NCBI GenBank assembly: GCA_938036845.1
Contig: CALHWA010000027.1
Span: forward strand, 1-14,240
Source: an uncultured Candidatus Saccharibacteria bacterium
GTDB lineage: Bacteria; Patescibacteriota; Saccharimonadia; Saccharimonadales; Saccharimonadaceae
Direction of reading: 5' to 3'
DNA: 14,240 bases
Part shown: in pieces, positions 1 to 7,021 of the stretch
How the letters are laid out: each line of letters opens with the position of its first letter
How positions within the stretch are numbered: position 1 is the first letter of the stretch
Notes under the pieces: model-generated
What the model was told of the DNA's origin: nothing
Database searches by the model: none
What the model saw: only the letters and a program-made list of their open reading frames with translations
Made by a program: the position numbers and the translations under genes

Positions 1-72
1 TGACCAAACAGGGGTCATAAATCCCCAGATTCTTCATCAACATCCAATCATAGCAGCGATAACCACTCTTAC

Positions 73-642
73 TTGGTAGAGCATCATACACCGCATGAAG
101 TTACTGAGCTACCATCAATCCCACGGCGCACTATACTAGGTGCACTAGGTGTTAGCTTGGCTGCTACACTCGTTGGACGTCGCTACCTAGGCAGAAAGGA
201 AAGCCCAAGCACACAAGCTGAGCATCAACCCACCCCCGAAGAGCAAGCTGCCCAGCTAGTCGATGCGTATAGCGGTTACCTCAGCCAGCGCAAAGCCTAC
301 GAGGCAGGCGAGGTTACTCGGGAGCCCCAGCCACCGGTTGAGCTAAGCAATATTACTACACGGCCGGTTGAGGCTGGCGACAGCATCGGCACTGTGGTAG
401 ACCGGCACATCGCTGCACTTACCGAAGCAGATGCATTCCATACTAAGCCCGAGCAAGATGGCGTGACTAATGCTGCATCGGCCCGCGTTGCGGAGCTCTG
501 CCTGACCAATGGCGACACCCACGACGAGCCACAGCCTGGAGACGTCGTGACACTCGCGCAATACCAGGGTTTTGTTGTGCCGCTGGCAATCAACTCGCAC
601 GAGCCAAGCTCCGGCGTGCCACAGCACACTCTCGAGCCATAA
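73..642 (+). CDS. Hypothetical membrane-anchored protein, TTG start
   Basis: I do not recognise a family with certainty. The frame is open from position 4, but the only usable start is TTG at 73, giving 189 aa; no clear ribosome binding site or -10 box marks it, so the start is uncertain. An RR-containing N-terminal stretch (PRRTILGALGVSLAATLVG, about residues 18-36) is a signal anchor or a Tat-like signal. The remainder is polar, acidic and extracytoplasmic by inference. Around residues 97-163 the pattern VEAGDS ... VAELC ... PQPGDVVTLA loosely resembles a LysM fold (opening GDS, closing PGD-V) but is longer than a normal 45-residue LysM, so I do not assign it. A hairpin terminator follows directly. 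It is probably transcribed separately from speD downstream. Confidence 0.6.
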   Translation: MVEHHTPHEVTELPSIPRRTILGALGVSLAATLVGRRYLGRKESPSTQAEHQPTPEEQAAQLVDAYSGYLSQRKAYEAGEVTREPQPPVELSNITTRPVEAGDSIGTVVDRHIAALTEADAFHTKPEQDGVTNAASARVAELCLTNGDTHDEPQPGDVVTLAQYQGFVVPLAINSHEPSSGVPQHTLEP

Positions 643-662
643 CTATTCGCACGCTACAGCAG

Positions 663-688
663 ACCAGCCAGCCAACCTGGCTGGTTTT
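663..688 (+). terminator. Rho-independent terminator after the first gene
   Basis: An 8-bp perfect stem (ACCAGCCA at 663-670 pairing with TGGCTGGT at 678-685) with a 7-nt loop is followed by a short T run (685-688). The left arm is partly repeated (668-674), so an alternative 7-bp stem with a 3-nt loop is also possible. The T run is short, which lowers confidence. Confidence 0.6.
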
Positions 689-726
689 GCTATAAGCAAG
701 GTGGGCTCGCTCTTTAGCATCATAAG

Positions 727-735
727 TGGTATAAT
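727..735 (+). promoter_or_regulatory. Extended -10 promoter of speD operon
   Basis: TGGTATAAT is a perfect -10 hexamer (730-735) with an upstream TG extended element; no good -35 is visible at 17 bp. The speD ATG at 746 lies only 10 nt beyond the hexamer, so the mRNA would have almost no leader. The same 11-mer TGGTATAATAG recurs in front of the FKBP gene (4381-4391). Confidence 0.7.
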
Positions 736-745
736 AGCGCATGCG

Positions 746-1093
746 ATGCAAATGGAGCAGGTACAAGCACTGATTTTTACGATTCGCCAGGCGGATGCCA
801 CGCGGCTAGATGACCTTGCGTACGCCGAAAAGACGGTGCACACACTTGCCGAGCTGGCTGGCCTGCACGCGCTCGAGTCTGTCTCACATCAGTTCTCACC
901 GCAAGGCGTGAGTGTGTCGTTGCTGCTTGCTGAGTCGCACGCCACCATCCACACCTGGCCCGAGAGCCACGGAGCATACCTCAGTATTGCCACGTGCCGA
1001 CCACTGAGAGAGGATACAATTGAGACTCTCCGCCAAGCCATTGCAGACGCATTTTATACCAACACTATAACGATCGAAAGCGCTATCTTATGA
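746..1093 (+). CDS. speD: S-adenosylmethionine decarboxylase proenzyme
   Basis: Pyruvoyl-dependent AdoMet decarboxylase, which makes decarboxylated AdoMet, the aminopropyl donor for spermidine synthesis. Counting from ATG 746 (115 aa), the hallmark stretch LLAESHATIHTWPE spans residues 60-73. Ser64 is the expected self-cleavage site that becomes the pyruvoyl group, and His69 and Cys84 fall where the bacterial (Thermotoga-type) enzyme has His68 and Cys83. The short length fits the bacterial class 1B form. The open frame extends further upstream, but that part crosses a terminator and a promoter, so 746 (or ATG 752) is the start. The stop overlaps the next ATG by 4 nt (ATGA), indicating coupled translation with the DUF4178 gene, and speE follows in the same operon. 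Confidence 0.93.
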   Translation: MQMEQVQALIFTIRQADATRLDDLAYAEKTVHTLAELAGLHALESVSHQFSPQGVSVSLLLAESHATIHTWPESHGAYLSIATCRPLREDTIETLRQAIADAFYTNTITIESAIL

Positions 1094-1794
1094 CCAAACG
1101 CACCAAAGCTCGCCTCAAAATCAACGATGTGCTGCGCGGCAAACGAACCAACTTCCGCGCGGTGGGTTGCTTGTTGTTTAAAGAAGACAACCCCGAGACC
1201 AAGCAAGCCTCCTACTGGGAAGAATGGGAGCTGACGGGCCTCGAAAATTACGATAGCTGGGTGGAGTACGACCACGATAGCAAGGTTGTGTCGCTCTATG
1301 AGCCGGTGCGGTTTGCCCAGCGGCTTGAGCCAGAGACGCTCGCGGCTGGCAATGAGTTTACCATCACGCTGGAGGACGGCACAGCGCAAACCATTACCGT
1401 TGCCGAGGCCGGCGAAGGCACCATTATGGCTATCCGCGGCAAGAACGCCTACCAGGTCTTTGAGGGTGAGCCAATGGCCTATGCCAGCCTGCACTACACC
1501 GACGCCGAGACCGGCGCTACCACCACCTACACGGTCGAAAAATACAACCGGCGCGAGTACGACGTTTACCGCAAAACACCCCTGTCCGACGCGCAGCAAA
1601 AGGAACTATTTGGCCGGCTTATTCGCCCACGCAACTGGCCGCTATTTTGGCGCTGGGTGATGATCATCAGCTTTGTTGGGGCGCTGCTCTTTGCCATTTA
1701 CGACGAGTTCTTTGGCCACGATGATTCGCACGGCACCGGCACCTACCACGGGCGCAGCGTCTATGGCGGCGGCAGTGGCGGCGTAGGCAAATAA
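1090..1794 (+). CDS. DUF4178 domain membrane protein
   Basis: A 234-aa protein whose N-terminal region carries the YWEEWEL signature typical of DUF4178, followed by a beta-rich stretch (about residues 55-160). One transmembrane helix is near residues 189-204 (VMIISFVGALLFAIY). It ends in a His/Gly/Ser-rich tail (HDDSHGTGTYHGR, then GGGSGG). DUF4178 genes are known to sit beside spermidine synthase genes in several bacterial groups, and here the gene lies between speD (4-nt overlap) and speE (30-nt gap). This context suggests an accessory role in membrane-associated polyamine metabolism. The biochemical function is not established. Confidence 0.8.
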   Translation: MTKRTKARLKINDVLRGKRTNFRAVGCLLFKEDNPETKQASYWEEWELTGLENYDSWVEYDHDSKVVSLYEPVRFAQRLEPETLAAGNEFTITLEDGTAQTITVAEAGEGTIMAIRGKNAYQVFEGEPMAYASLHYTDAETGATTTYTVEKYNRREYDVYRKTPLSDAQQKELFGRLIRPRNWPLFWRWVMIISFVGALLFAIYDEFFGHDDSHGTGTYHGRSVYGGGSGGVGK

Positions 1795-1824
1795 CCTAGG
1801 CGCGAAAGGTAGACGAAAGACACT

Positions 1825-3375
1825 ATGGCACACACTCGCGTCACGCCACCGGGCACCAAGCGCATCACCAGCAAGGAAAATATCGCACTGTTTGCGGCGG
1901 CACTTTTGGTGGCAATTGGCGGGCTTATCTACGAGCTCATCCTGGGCACGGCTGCCTCGTACCTGGTGGGTGATTCAATCCTGAGCTTTAGCCTGGCAAC
2001 TGGTATTACCCTCTTCGGCATGGGGGTGGGGTCACTGCTGGTGCGGCATATTCGCTGGCACCCGGCCACCAGTTTTGCCGTTAATGAAATCCTGCTGGGG
2101 CTGGTGGGTGGTAATTCGGTGCTGCTGCTCTACAGCGCCTTTAGCTTGAGCAAGCTGCACTGGCCAGTATTTGCGCTGATTAGCCTGGTGATTGGTGTGC
2201 TAATCGGCCTGGAAATTCCGCTACTCGTCAAGATGTTTACACGATACGGCCGGCCGTCTTCGGTGGAGCTGCTCAGCAAAGTGCTGGCGATCGACTACTT
2301 TGGCGCGCTGGTGGCCTCGCTGATCTTCCCGCTCTTCCTATTACCCAGCCTCGGCCTAATGCGCAGCACCTACTTGATCGCCACGCTTAACATCGCCGTG
2401 GCAGTGCTGATTCTACTGCAGCTGAGGACTTCGCGCAAACTCCTAACTGCCAGCGTGGTCGCAACCATTCTGCTGCTGGGGCTGTTCTTTGGCGCCAGCT
2501 GGCTGGAGCACCGCATTGATACCAAGGCCTATAAAGACCCAGTCATTCTCTACCAGCAGTCGGCTTACCAAAAGATTGTCCTCACAAAGTACAAGCAGGA
2601 TTTACGCCTGTATCTGAATAACAATCTCCAGTTCTCTAGCCTGGATGAAGCCCGCTACCACGAAACGCTGGCTGGTGCGGCTATGACGGCAGTAGAGCGA
2701 CCCAAAAACGTGTTGATTATGGGCGGTGGCGACGGACTGCTCGCGCGCGAGATCCTTAAGTACCCGAGCGTAGAGCACATCACCCTAGTGGATATCGACC
2801 CAGCTATGACGCAGCTGGCGCGCACCAATCCCCTGCTGACTGAGCAGAACAAGCGCTCGCTTGCTAGCCCCAAAGTGCGCGTCGTCAATGAGGACGCTTT
2901 TTTATTTGCCTTCAATACACACCAGGCGTATGATGCCATTCTAATCGACCTCGTCGACCCGTCTAACGACCGCCTAGCCAAGCTCTACTCGCAGCAATTC
3001 TACCGCCAGGCTGAGCGTATTCTCAGCCCCACTGGTGTGATGATCACCCAAGCAACATCGTCGTACTTTTCGCCAAACGCCTTCGCAACGGTAGCCAGTA
3101 CCATCACATCTGCCCAGCCCCAGCGGCATATCACGCCTTTTAGTATTAATGTGCCTTCCTTTGGTGAGTGGGGCTTTGTGCTGTCGACAAAGGATAAAGC
3201 CAGCCTGCTGAGCCAGCCGCTACCGCCTGGGCTCAGCTACACCGATACCAAGCTGCTCGACTACACCCTGCGCCAGCGCCCCGCTAGCCTACCCCCAGCC
3301 GGCATCTCTACCCTGCTGACACCGCGAATCATCGACGTCTATAATCGTGATATGGGACAGTGGCGGTATCAATAA
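1825..3375 (+). CDS. speE: Spermidine synthase fused to membrane domain
   Basis: Aminopropyltransferase of 516 aa. The N-terminal half (residues about 20-225) contains roughly seven hydrophobic helices and anchors the enzyme in the membrane. The C-terminal half is a spermidine synthase Rossmann fold. It has LYLNNNLQFSS, then DEARYHE (residues 274-280), the AdoMet-binding GGGDG loop (300-304), VDIDP, and LIDLVDP with Asp375 and Asp378 as the expected catalytic and amine-binding acids. Ordinary SpeE is about 280-300 aa and soluble; membrane-fused forms are a known variant. No recognisable amine-producing decarboxylase lies in the window, so putrescine or another acceptor must come from elsewhere. 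The precise acceptor amine cannot be read from sequence. Start ATG 1825 is preceded by a weak GAAAGG. Confidence 0.9.
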   Translation: MAHTRVTPPGTKRITSKENIALFAAALLVAIGGLIYELILGTAASYLVGDSILSFSLATGITLFGMGVGSLLVRHIRWHPATSFAVNEILLGLVGGNSVLLLYSAFSLSKLHWPVFALISLVIGVLIGLEIPLLVKMFTRYGRPSSVELLSKVLAIDYFGALVASLIFPLFLLPSLGLMRSTYLIATLNIAVAVLILLQLRTSRKLLTASVVATILLLGLFFGASWLEHRIDTKAYKDPVILYQQSAYQKIVLTKYKQDLRLYLNNNLQFSSLDEARYHETLAGAAMTAVERPKNVLIMGGGDGLLAREILKYPSVEHITLVDIDPAMTQLARTNPLLTEQNKRSLASPKVRVVNEDAFLFAFNTHQAYDAILIDLVDPSNDRLAKLYSQQFYRQAERILSPTGVMITQATSSYFSPNAFATVASTITSAQPQRHITPFSINVPSFGEWGFVLSTKDKASLLSQPLPPGLSYTDTKLLDYTLRQRPASLPPAGISTLLTPRIIDVYNRDMGQWRYQ

Positions 3376-3542
3376 AGCTCTGTGTAGAGCCTAGCCTCTT
3401 CCTGATATCAATCTATAATCACAATCCATCATGTGCAGGTATATAGTCTAGCCAAAACTAACCCGTCAGAGCTGCCACATTCCTTGTTTTACCCATCAAT
3501 ACCTACCAACTCTTCTATACTATTGGGATATTTTGCGTATGT

Positions 3543-3571
3543 TTGCTCTGCAGACTGGTATATCGTATTAT
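3543..3571 (+). promoter_or_regulatory. Promoter of nitrilase-like gene
   Basis: TTGCTC (3543-3548), a 17-nt spacer and TATTAT (3566-3571) lie just 6 nt before ATG 3578. This implies a leaderless transcript and supports choosing ATG 3578 over the upstream TTG 3533 or ATG 3539. A second -10-like box, TATACT (3516-3521), could alternatively serve the longer forms. Confidence 0.5.
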
Positions 3572-3577
3572 ATATCT

Positions 3578-4399
3578 ATGTATAACACGCCACCACGCGA
3601 ACAAGCCCGCCATTATGACATCCAGTGGTACCGCCAAACCGGTGTGTTTTACCCTGAGCAACTATCATCAGAAACACCAACTGTTGGTGTTTCTGCCAAT
3701 ACTTGGCGCGAGTACATGGATCTGATACGCAAAGCAGCTGCCGATCACCCTACCGATCACCCTGCCGATCACCCCGCCCATCGCTTCATCAGCCCCGAAC
3801 TCATGACGACGGCAGGCATGGAGCTGGCTGAAATCCCAATCCCAGGCCAACGTGATGTGGTAGATGCCCGACTCGACGAGCTGGAGAAGCTTTCTACCTC
3901 TATGCCCACAGCGGAGCTAGTGGTAGGCACACCAGAGTACCACCCAGATAGAATTTACAACTCACTTGTTATTATCCAAAATGGTATACGCCGCGTACTT
4001 GAGCGCAAACGCACGATTTTTAGCTCAGCCGAGCGGGGGACATTCACCGCAAGCAACACATTGCAGCAACGGTATACTCGCACATTATCTGCTGTGTGTG
4101 CCGATCTAGTGGGTTATGGCATGCAATACCCCCAATACCCCAAACTTCCCCAAGACACTCGTGCCATCCACGCCAGTTGCTGCTGGGCGACACCGCTCGA
4201 GGAGGGAGCTCACTACGCCGCAGCGCCAGATAAAAAACGCTACACCGGCGCCATGACGCACACGCTTGGTCGTCTCTTCGCACGCTATCCACAGCTACAG
4301 CAGGTCATAGTCGTCGATCGCACTCCACCCAGCACAGCCATCCCACCGCTCAACTGCGTGGCGCGGCGGAATACGCATAATGGTATAATAGAGTCATGA
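3578..4399 (+). CDS. Carbon-nitrogen hydrolase (nitrilase)-like protein
   Basis: A 273-aa protein matching the nitrilase superfamily layout, although divergent. RFISPELMTTAG (69-80) fits the strand bearing the catalytic Glu (E74). LVVGTPEY ... YNSLVIIQNG (114-136) fits the central core, and ERKR ... SAERGTF (142-156) supplies the Lys (K144) and second Glu (E152). LSAVCADLV (170-178) supplies a candidate nucleophile (C174). Substrate is unknown. Its position after speE raises N-carbamoylputrescine or a similar amide as an idea, but the usual signatures of that enzyme are not seen. It contains a DHP repeat (residues 56-66), and a 27-nt perfect palindrome covers codons 31-39. The stop overlaps the FKBP start by 4 nt. 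Confidence 0.6.
   Translation: MYNTPPREQARHYDIQWYRQTGVFYPEQLSSETPTVGVSANTWREYMDLIRKAAADHPTDHPADHPAHRFISPELMTTAGMELAEIPIPGQRDVVDARLDELEKLSTSMPTAELVVGTPEYHPDRIYNSLVIIQNGIRRVLERKRTIFSSAERGTFTASNTLQQRYTRTLSAVCADLVGYGMQYPQYPKLPQDTRAIHASCCWATPLEEGAHYAAAPDKKRYTGAMTHTLGRLFARYPQLQQVIVVDRTPPSTAIPPLNCVARRNTHNGIIES
3669..3695. repeat. 27-nt perfect palindrome inside coding region
   Basis: CAGAAACACCAAC (3669-3681) and its exact reverse complement (3683-3695) are separated by a single T. The palindrome lies in codons 31-39 of the nitrilase-like gene. It has no T run, so it is not a standard terminator. Confidence 0.85.
3741..3776 (+). repeat. Three in-frame 12-nt tandem repeats (Asp-His-Pro)
   Basis: CCGATCACCC occurs at 3741, 3753 and 3765, a 12-nt period. 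It encodes DHPTDHPADHP, just before the strand with the putative catalytic Glu of the nitrilase-like protein. Unit gain or loss would keep the frame. Confidence 0.85.
4381..4389 (+). promoter_or_regulatory. Extended -10 promoter of FKBP gene
   Basis: TGGTATAAT, with hexamer at 4384-4389, ends 6 nt before ATG 4396, predicting a leaderless mRNA. The box lies inside the last codons of the upstream nitrilase-like gene. The FKBP gene can therefore be transcribed on its own as well as by read-through. Confidence 0.65.
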
Positions 4400-4770
4400 C
4401 ACGATACGAAGGAACCAAACTCGTCGACTTTACACCTATAGCCAAAGTCGACACATTGCAAATCATCGACATCATCCCCGGCACTGGTGCCGAGGTACCA
4501 GCTGGCGCAACCATCACCGCACACTATACTGGTGCACTGTGTAAAAATGGCATCATCTTCCAGAGCAGCCACGACTTTGGCCAGCCCGTCACCTTCGGCC
4601 TCGACCAAGTCATCCGCGGCTGGACAGAGGGCGTGCCTGGCATGAAGGTTGGTGGCATGCGCCGACTCATCATCCCAAGCGGCATGGCCTACGGCTCCGT
4701 CCGCGCTGCCGCTAACATTCCGCCTAATAGCGATCTTGTGTTTGACATTGAGTTGATGGACATTAAATAA
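4396..4770 (+). CDS. FKBP-type peptidyl-prolyl cis-trans isomerase
   Basis: A single-domain FKBP of 124 aa that speeds cis-trans isomerisation of proline bonds during folding. Conserved elements are visible in order: GTGAEVPAGATITAHYTG (29-46), FGQPVTFGLDQVIRGW (61-76) with pocket Trp76, GMKVGGMRRLIIP (82-94), AYG (98-100) and IPPNSDLVFDIEL. There is no signal peptide, so it is cytoplasmic. The start overlaps the upstream stop (ATGA), and a strong terminator follows. It lies opposite the convergent dnaK gene; both are folding factors, but nothing shows co-regulation. Confidence 0.93.
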   Translation: MTRYEGTKLVDFTPIAKVDTLQIIDIIPGTGAEVPAGATITAHYTGALCKNGIIFQSSHDFGQPVTFGLDQVIRGWTEGVPGMKVGGMRRLIIPSGMAYGSVRAAANIPPNSDLVFDIELMDIK

Positions 4771-4786
4771 CAAAAGGTCAGCGCGC

Positions 4787-4823
4787 AACAAGAAGCTCTT
4801 ACTAGGTGAGCTTCTTGTTTTCT
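4787..4823 (+). terminator. Rho-independent terminator after FKBP
   Basis: A perfect 12-bp stem (AACAAGAAGCTC at 4787-4798 with its complement at 4808-4819) has a 9-nt loop and runs into TTTTCTTT. It ends the rightward block. Confidence 0.88.
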
Positions 4824-4876
4824 TTGTAGATTTGCCTAAGGCGTTCGTCACCACCTAGTCACTTATGATACTAAGT

Positions 4877-4905
4877 AAATAGCCACCCTTTCCAGGTGGC
4901 TATTT
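4877..4905 (-). terminator. Terminator of dnaK, possibly bidirectional
   Basis: A perfect 11-bp stem (4877-4887 with 4895-4905, core AGCCACC/GGTGGCT) has a 7-nt loop and lies 28 nt beyond the dnaK stop. On the minus strand the right side reads into TATTTACTT. A-rich and T-rich flanks mean it could also act on the plus strand. Confidence 0.8.
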
Positions 4906-4933
4906 GCAATGCAGCTGCAACTATAGCATTATG

Positions 4934-6856
4934 CTACTTCTTGTCGCTGCTTTTGTCGTCGACAACTTCGCCTTCGACGGGCTCGTCTTTGCCAGGCTTC
5001 TTGTCGGTAGCTTTCGCCTTGGCGTCAGCCTCTTCTTCGGCTTTTTTGTCCTCAGCTTGCTGCTGATAGAGCTTAGCCCCGATAGACATTGTCACGTCGC
5101 CCAGCGCCTTGGTGGCAGCCTCAAGCTCGTCTTTGTCCTCTGCGTTCTTGTGCTTCTCAGCTTCAGCAATGGCATCTTCCAGCGTCTTCTTGTCGTCGCT
5201 CGAGATCTTGTCCTTAAACTCATCGGGCATTTTCTTTGCCTGGTAGATGGCATTCTCGAGGTGGTTCTTGGCGTCGATTACTTCACGCTTTTTCTTGTCT
5301 TCGTCGGCGTGGAGCTCAGCTTCCTTCTGCGCCTTCTCAATATCTTCCTTACTCATGTTACCAGAGTTTTGGATGGTGATCGACTGCTCTTTGCCTGTGC
5401 CTTTGTCCTTAGCAGTAACACTGAGAATACCATTGGCGTCAATGTTGAAGGTCACTTCAATCTGCGGCACACCGCGCGGTGCTGGTGCAATGCCATCTAG
5501 CACGAAGCGGCCCAGGCTCTTGTTGTCGTTGGCAAACTCGCGCTCACCCTGCAAGACGTGGATCTCCACCTGTGGCTGGTTGTCTGCTGCAGTTGAGAAT
5601 ACTTCGCTCTTGCTGGTTGGCACAGTGGTGTTGCGCTCAATTAGCTTAGTCGACACGCCGCCCATTGTCTCAATGCCGAGGCTTAGCGGTGTTACATCCA
5701 GCAGCAGCACACTCTTAACATCACCAGCCAGCACACCGCCCTGGATGGCCGCACCAACGGCCACTACTTCGTCTGGGTTAACGCCCTGCATTGGGTCTTT
5801 GCCAAACAGCTTCTTCACCCGCTCAACCACTGCTGGCATGCGGGTCATACCACCAACCATGACGATGTTGCTGATATCAGACTTGCTCAGCTTGGCGTCT
5901 TTAAGAGCCTTCTCAACTGGCCCATCGAGGCGGTCGAGTAGATCCTTCACCAAGTCCTCAAGCTTAGCGCGCGTCAGGCTCATCTCAAAGTGCTTTGGCC
6001 CATCAGCATCAGCGGTGATGAATGGAATATTGACATCATACTCAGTAACAGTCGAGAGCTCCTTCTTTGCCTTCTCGGCTTCGTCCTTGAGGCGCTGCAT
6101 GGCGGCGTTATCTTTGCGCAGATCAATACCTTCTTTGGCCTTGAAGTCGTCGAGGAAGTAGTTGACGATGGCGTTGTCGAAGTCCTCACCACCAAGGTGG
6201 GTATCGCCATTGGTCGACTTCACTTGGAAGAAGTCATCAGCGATCTCCAGTACCGACACATCAAAGGTACCACCACCAAGGTCAAAGACAACGATATTCT
6301 CTTCTTTGCCCTTATCGAGACCATAGGCGAGAGCAGCCGCCGTTGGCTCATTGATGATACGCTCGACTTCTAGCCCAGCAATCTTACCCGCATCCTTGGT
6401 GGCTTGGCGCTGTGAGTCATCAAAGTAGGCTGGCACGGTAATAACCGCTTTCGTCACCTTTTCGCCCAAGAAGGCTTCGGCATCAGCCTTGATCTTGCTC
6501 AGAATCATGGCGCTTACTTCTTCTGGTGTATATTCTTTATCGCCCAGCTTGACGGCAACGGCATTACCCTTTTTGACGATCTCGTATGGCATAATGTCGA
6601 GATCTTTCTGGACTTCTTTGTCGGTGAATTTGCGGCCAATCAAGCGCTTAACGCCATAGATCGTGTTCTTAGGGTTGGTCACGCGCTGGCGCTGCGCCAC
6701 CTGCCCCACAAGGCGCTCACCTTTTTTGTTTATTGCCACCACTGATGGTGTCGTGCGGTTGCCCTCAGCATTAGTGATAACTTCTGGCTTGCCCGCGATT
6801 AAGTACGCAAAGGCACTGTTGGTTGTACCGAGGTCGATGCCGATAGTTTTACCCAT
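4934..6856 (-). CDS. dnaK: Molecular chaperone DnaK (Hsp70)
   Basis: Full-length 640-aa Hsp70. It binds exposed hydrophobic peptides under ATP control with GrpE as exchange factor and a J-protein as partner. The ATPase domain shows [10 protein letters not shown] at the N-terminus, [41 protein letters not shown] and VGGMTRMP. The substrate domain shows [13 protein letters not shown] and [20 protein letters not shown]. The tail is Lys/Glu/Asp rich, ending [13 protein letters not shown]. The frame extends 12 codons further up, but ATG 6856 is chosen because GGAGG stands 7 nt before it and the product begins [10 protein letters not shown] as in the family. It has its own promoter with two CIRCE operators, so HrcA repression is expected. 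No dnaJ follows. Confidence 0.98.
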   Translation of the reverse strand: MGKTIGIDLGTTNSAFAYLIAGKPEVITNAEGNRTTPSVVAINKKGERLVGQVAQRQRVTNPKNTIYGVKRLIGRKFTDKEVQKDLDIMPYEIVKKGNAVAVKLGDKEYTPEEVSAMILSKIKADAEAFLGEKVTKAVITVPAYFDDSQRQATKDAGKIAGLEVERIINEPTAAALAYGLDKGKEENIVVFDLGGGTFDVSVLEIADDFFQVKSTNGDTHLGGEDFDNAIVNYFLDDFKAKEGIDLRKDNAAMQRLKDEAEKAKKELSTVTEYDVNIPFITADADGPKHFEMSLTRAKLEDLVKDLLDRLDGPVEKALKDAKLSKSDISNIVMVGGMTRMPAVVERVKKLFGKDPMQGVNPDEVVAVGAAIQGGVLAGDVKSVLLLDVTPLSLGIETMGGVSTKLIERNTTVPTSKSEVFSTAADNQPQVEIHVLQGEREFANDNKSLGRFVLDGIAPAPRGVPQIEVTFNIDANGILSVTAKDKGTGKEQSITIQNSGNMSKEDIEKAQKEAELHADEDKKKREVIDAKNHLENAIYQAKKMPDEFKDKISSDDKKTLEDAIAEAEKHKNAEDKDELEAATKALGDVTMSIGAKLYQQQAEDKKAEEEADAKAKATDKKPGKDEPVEGEVVDDKSSDKK

Positions 6857-6939
6857 ATGTTTCCTCCTGTGCGCCTGCCCTGCTGGCAGCAACGCAACGT
6901 TGTTAGTTTATTGTTTCGGTTATTAACATCTTGTTTATT

Positions 6940-6966
6940 CTAGCACTCTTTAGCAGCGAGTGCCAA
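6940..6966 (-). promoter_or_regulatory. CIRCE operator, dnaK promoter-proximal copy
   Basis: CTAGCACTC, 9 nt, GAGTGCCAA: one mismatch per arm against TTAGCACTC-N9-GAGTGCTAA. It lies at the predicted transcription start of dnaK, just downstream of the -10 box, where bound HrcA would block initiation. Confidence 0.88.
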
Positions 6967-6973
6967 TAGGTTT

Positions 6974-7002
6974 AGTATAGCGAGCTAGCACTCGGCTGTC
7001 AA
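6974..7002 (-). promoter_or_regulatory. Sigma-70 type promoter of dnaK
   Basis: On the minus strand, TTGACA (6997-7002) and TATACT (6974-6979) are separated by exactly 17 nt. The -35 is a perfect consensus and sits inside the spacer of the upstream CIRCE. The transcript would start near 6967, giving a leader of about 110 nt before the dnaK ATG. Confidence 0.9.
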
Positions 7003-7011
7003 GAGTGCTAA
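6985..7011 (-). promoter_or_regulatory. CIRCE operator, dnaK upstream copy
   Basis: CTAGCACTC, 9 nt, GAGTGCTAA: only one mismatch to the consensus. It overlaps the -35 hexamer of dnaK and lies 10 nt past the stop of the preceding gene. Confidence 0.92.
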
Positions 7012-7021
7012 TAGATTTTGC

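Noticed and set aside
572..745. Longer speD start with 58 extra residues
   Set aside because: The extension overlaps the end of the previous gene, crosses a terminator and the speD promoter, and the mature family N-terminus matches ATG 746 or 752.
3414..3419. Isolated TATAAT in the speE to nitrilase-like gap
   Set aside because: No -35 at the right distance, and only a six-codon frame follows. It could start a small RNA, but nothing else supports it.
4285..4854. A 189-aa open frame on the minus strand opposite the FKBP gene
   Set aside because: It covers the FKBP gene and its terminator antisense, its composition is that of a shadow frame, and FKBP is unmistakable on the other strand.
5247..6161. 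A 304-aa open frame on the plus strand inside dnaK
   Set aside because: Antisense shadow of dnaK; Ser/Leu-rich low-complexity translation, with no start signals or family features.
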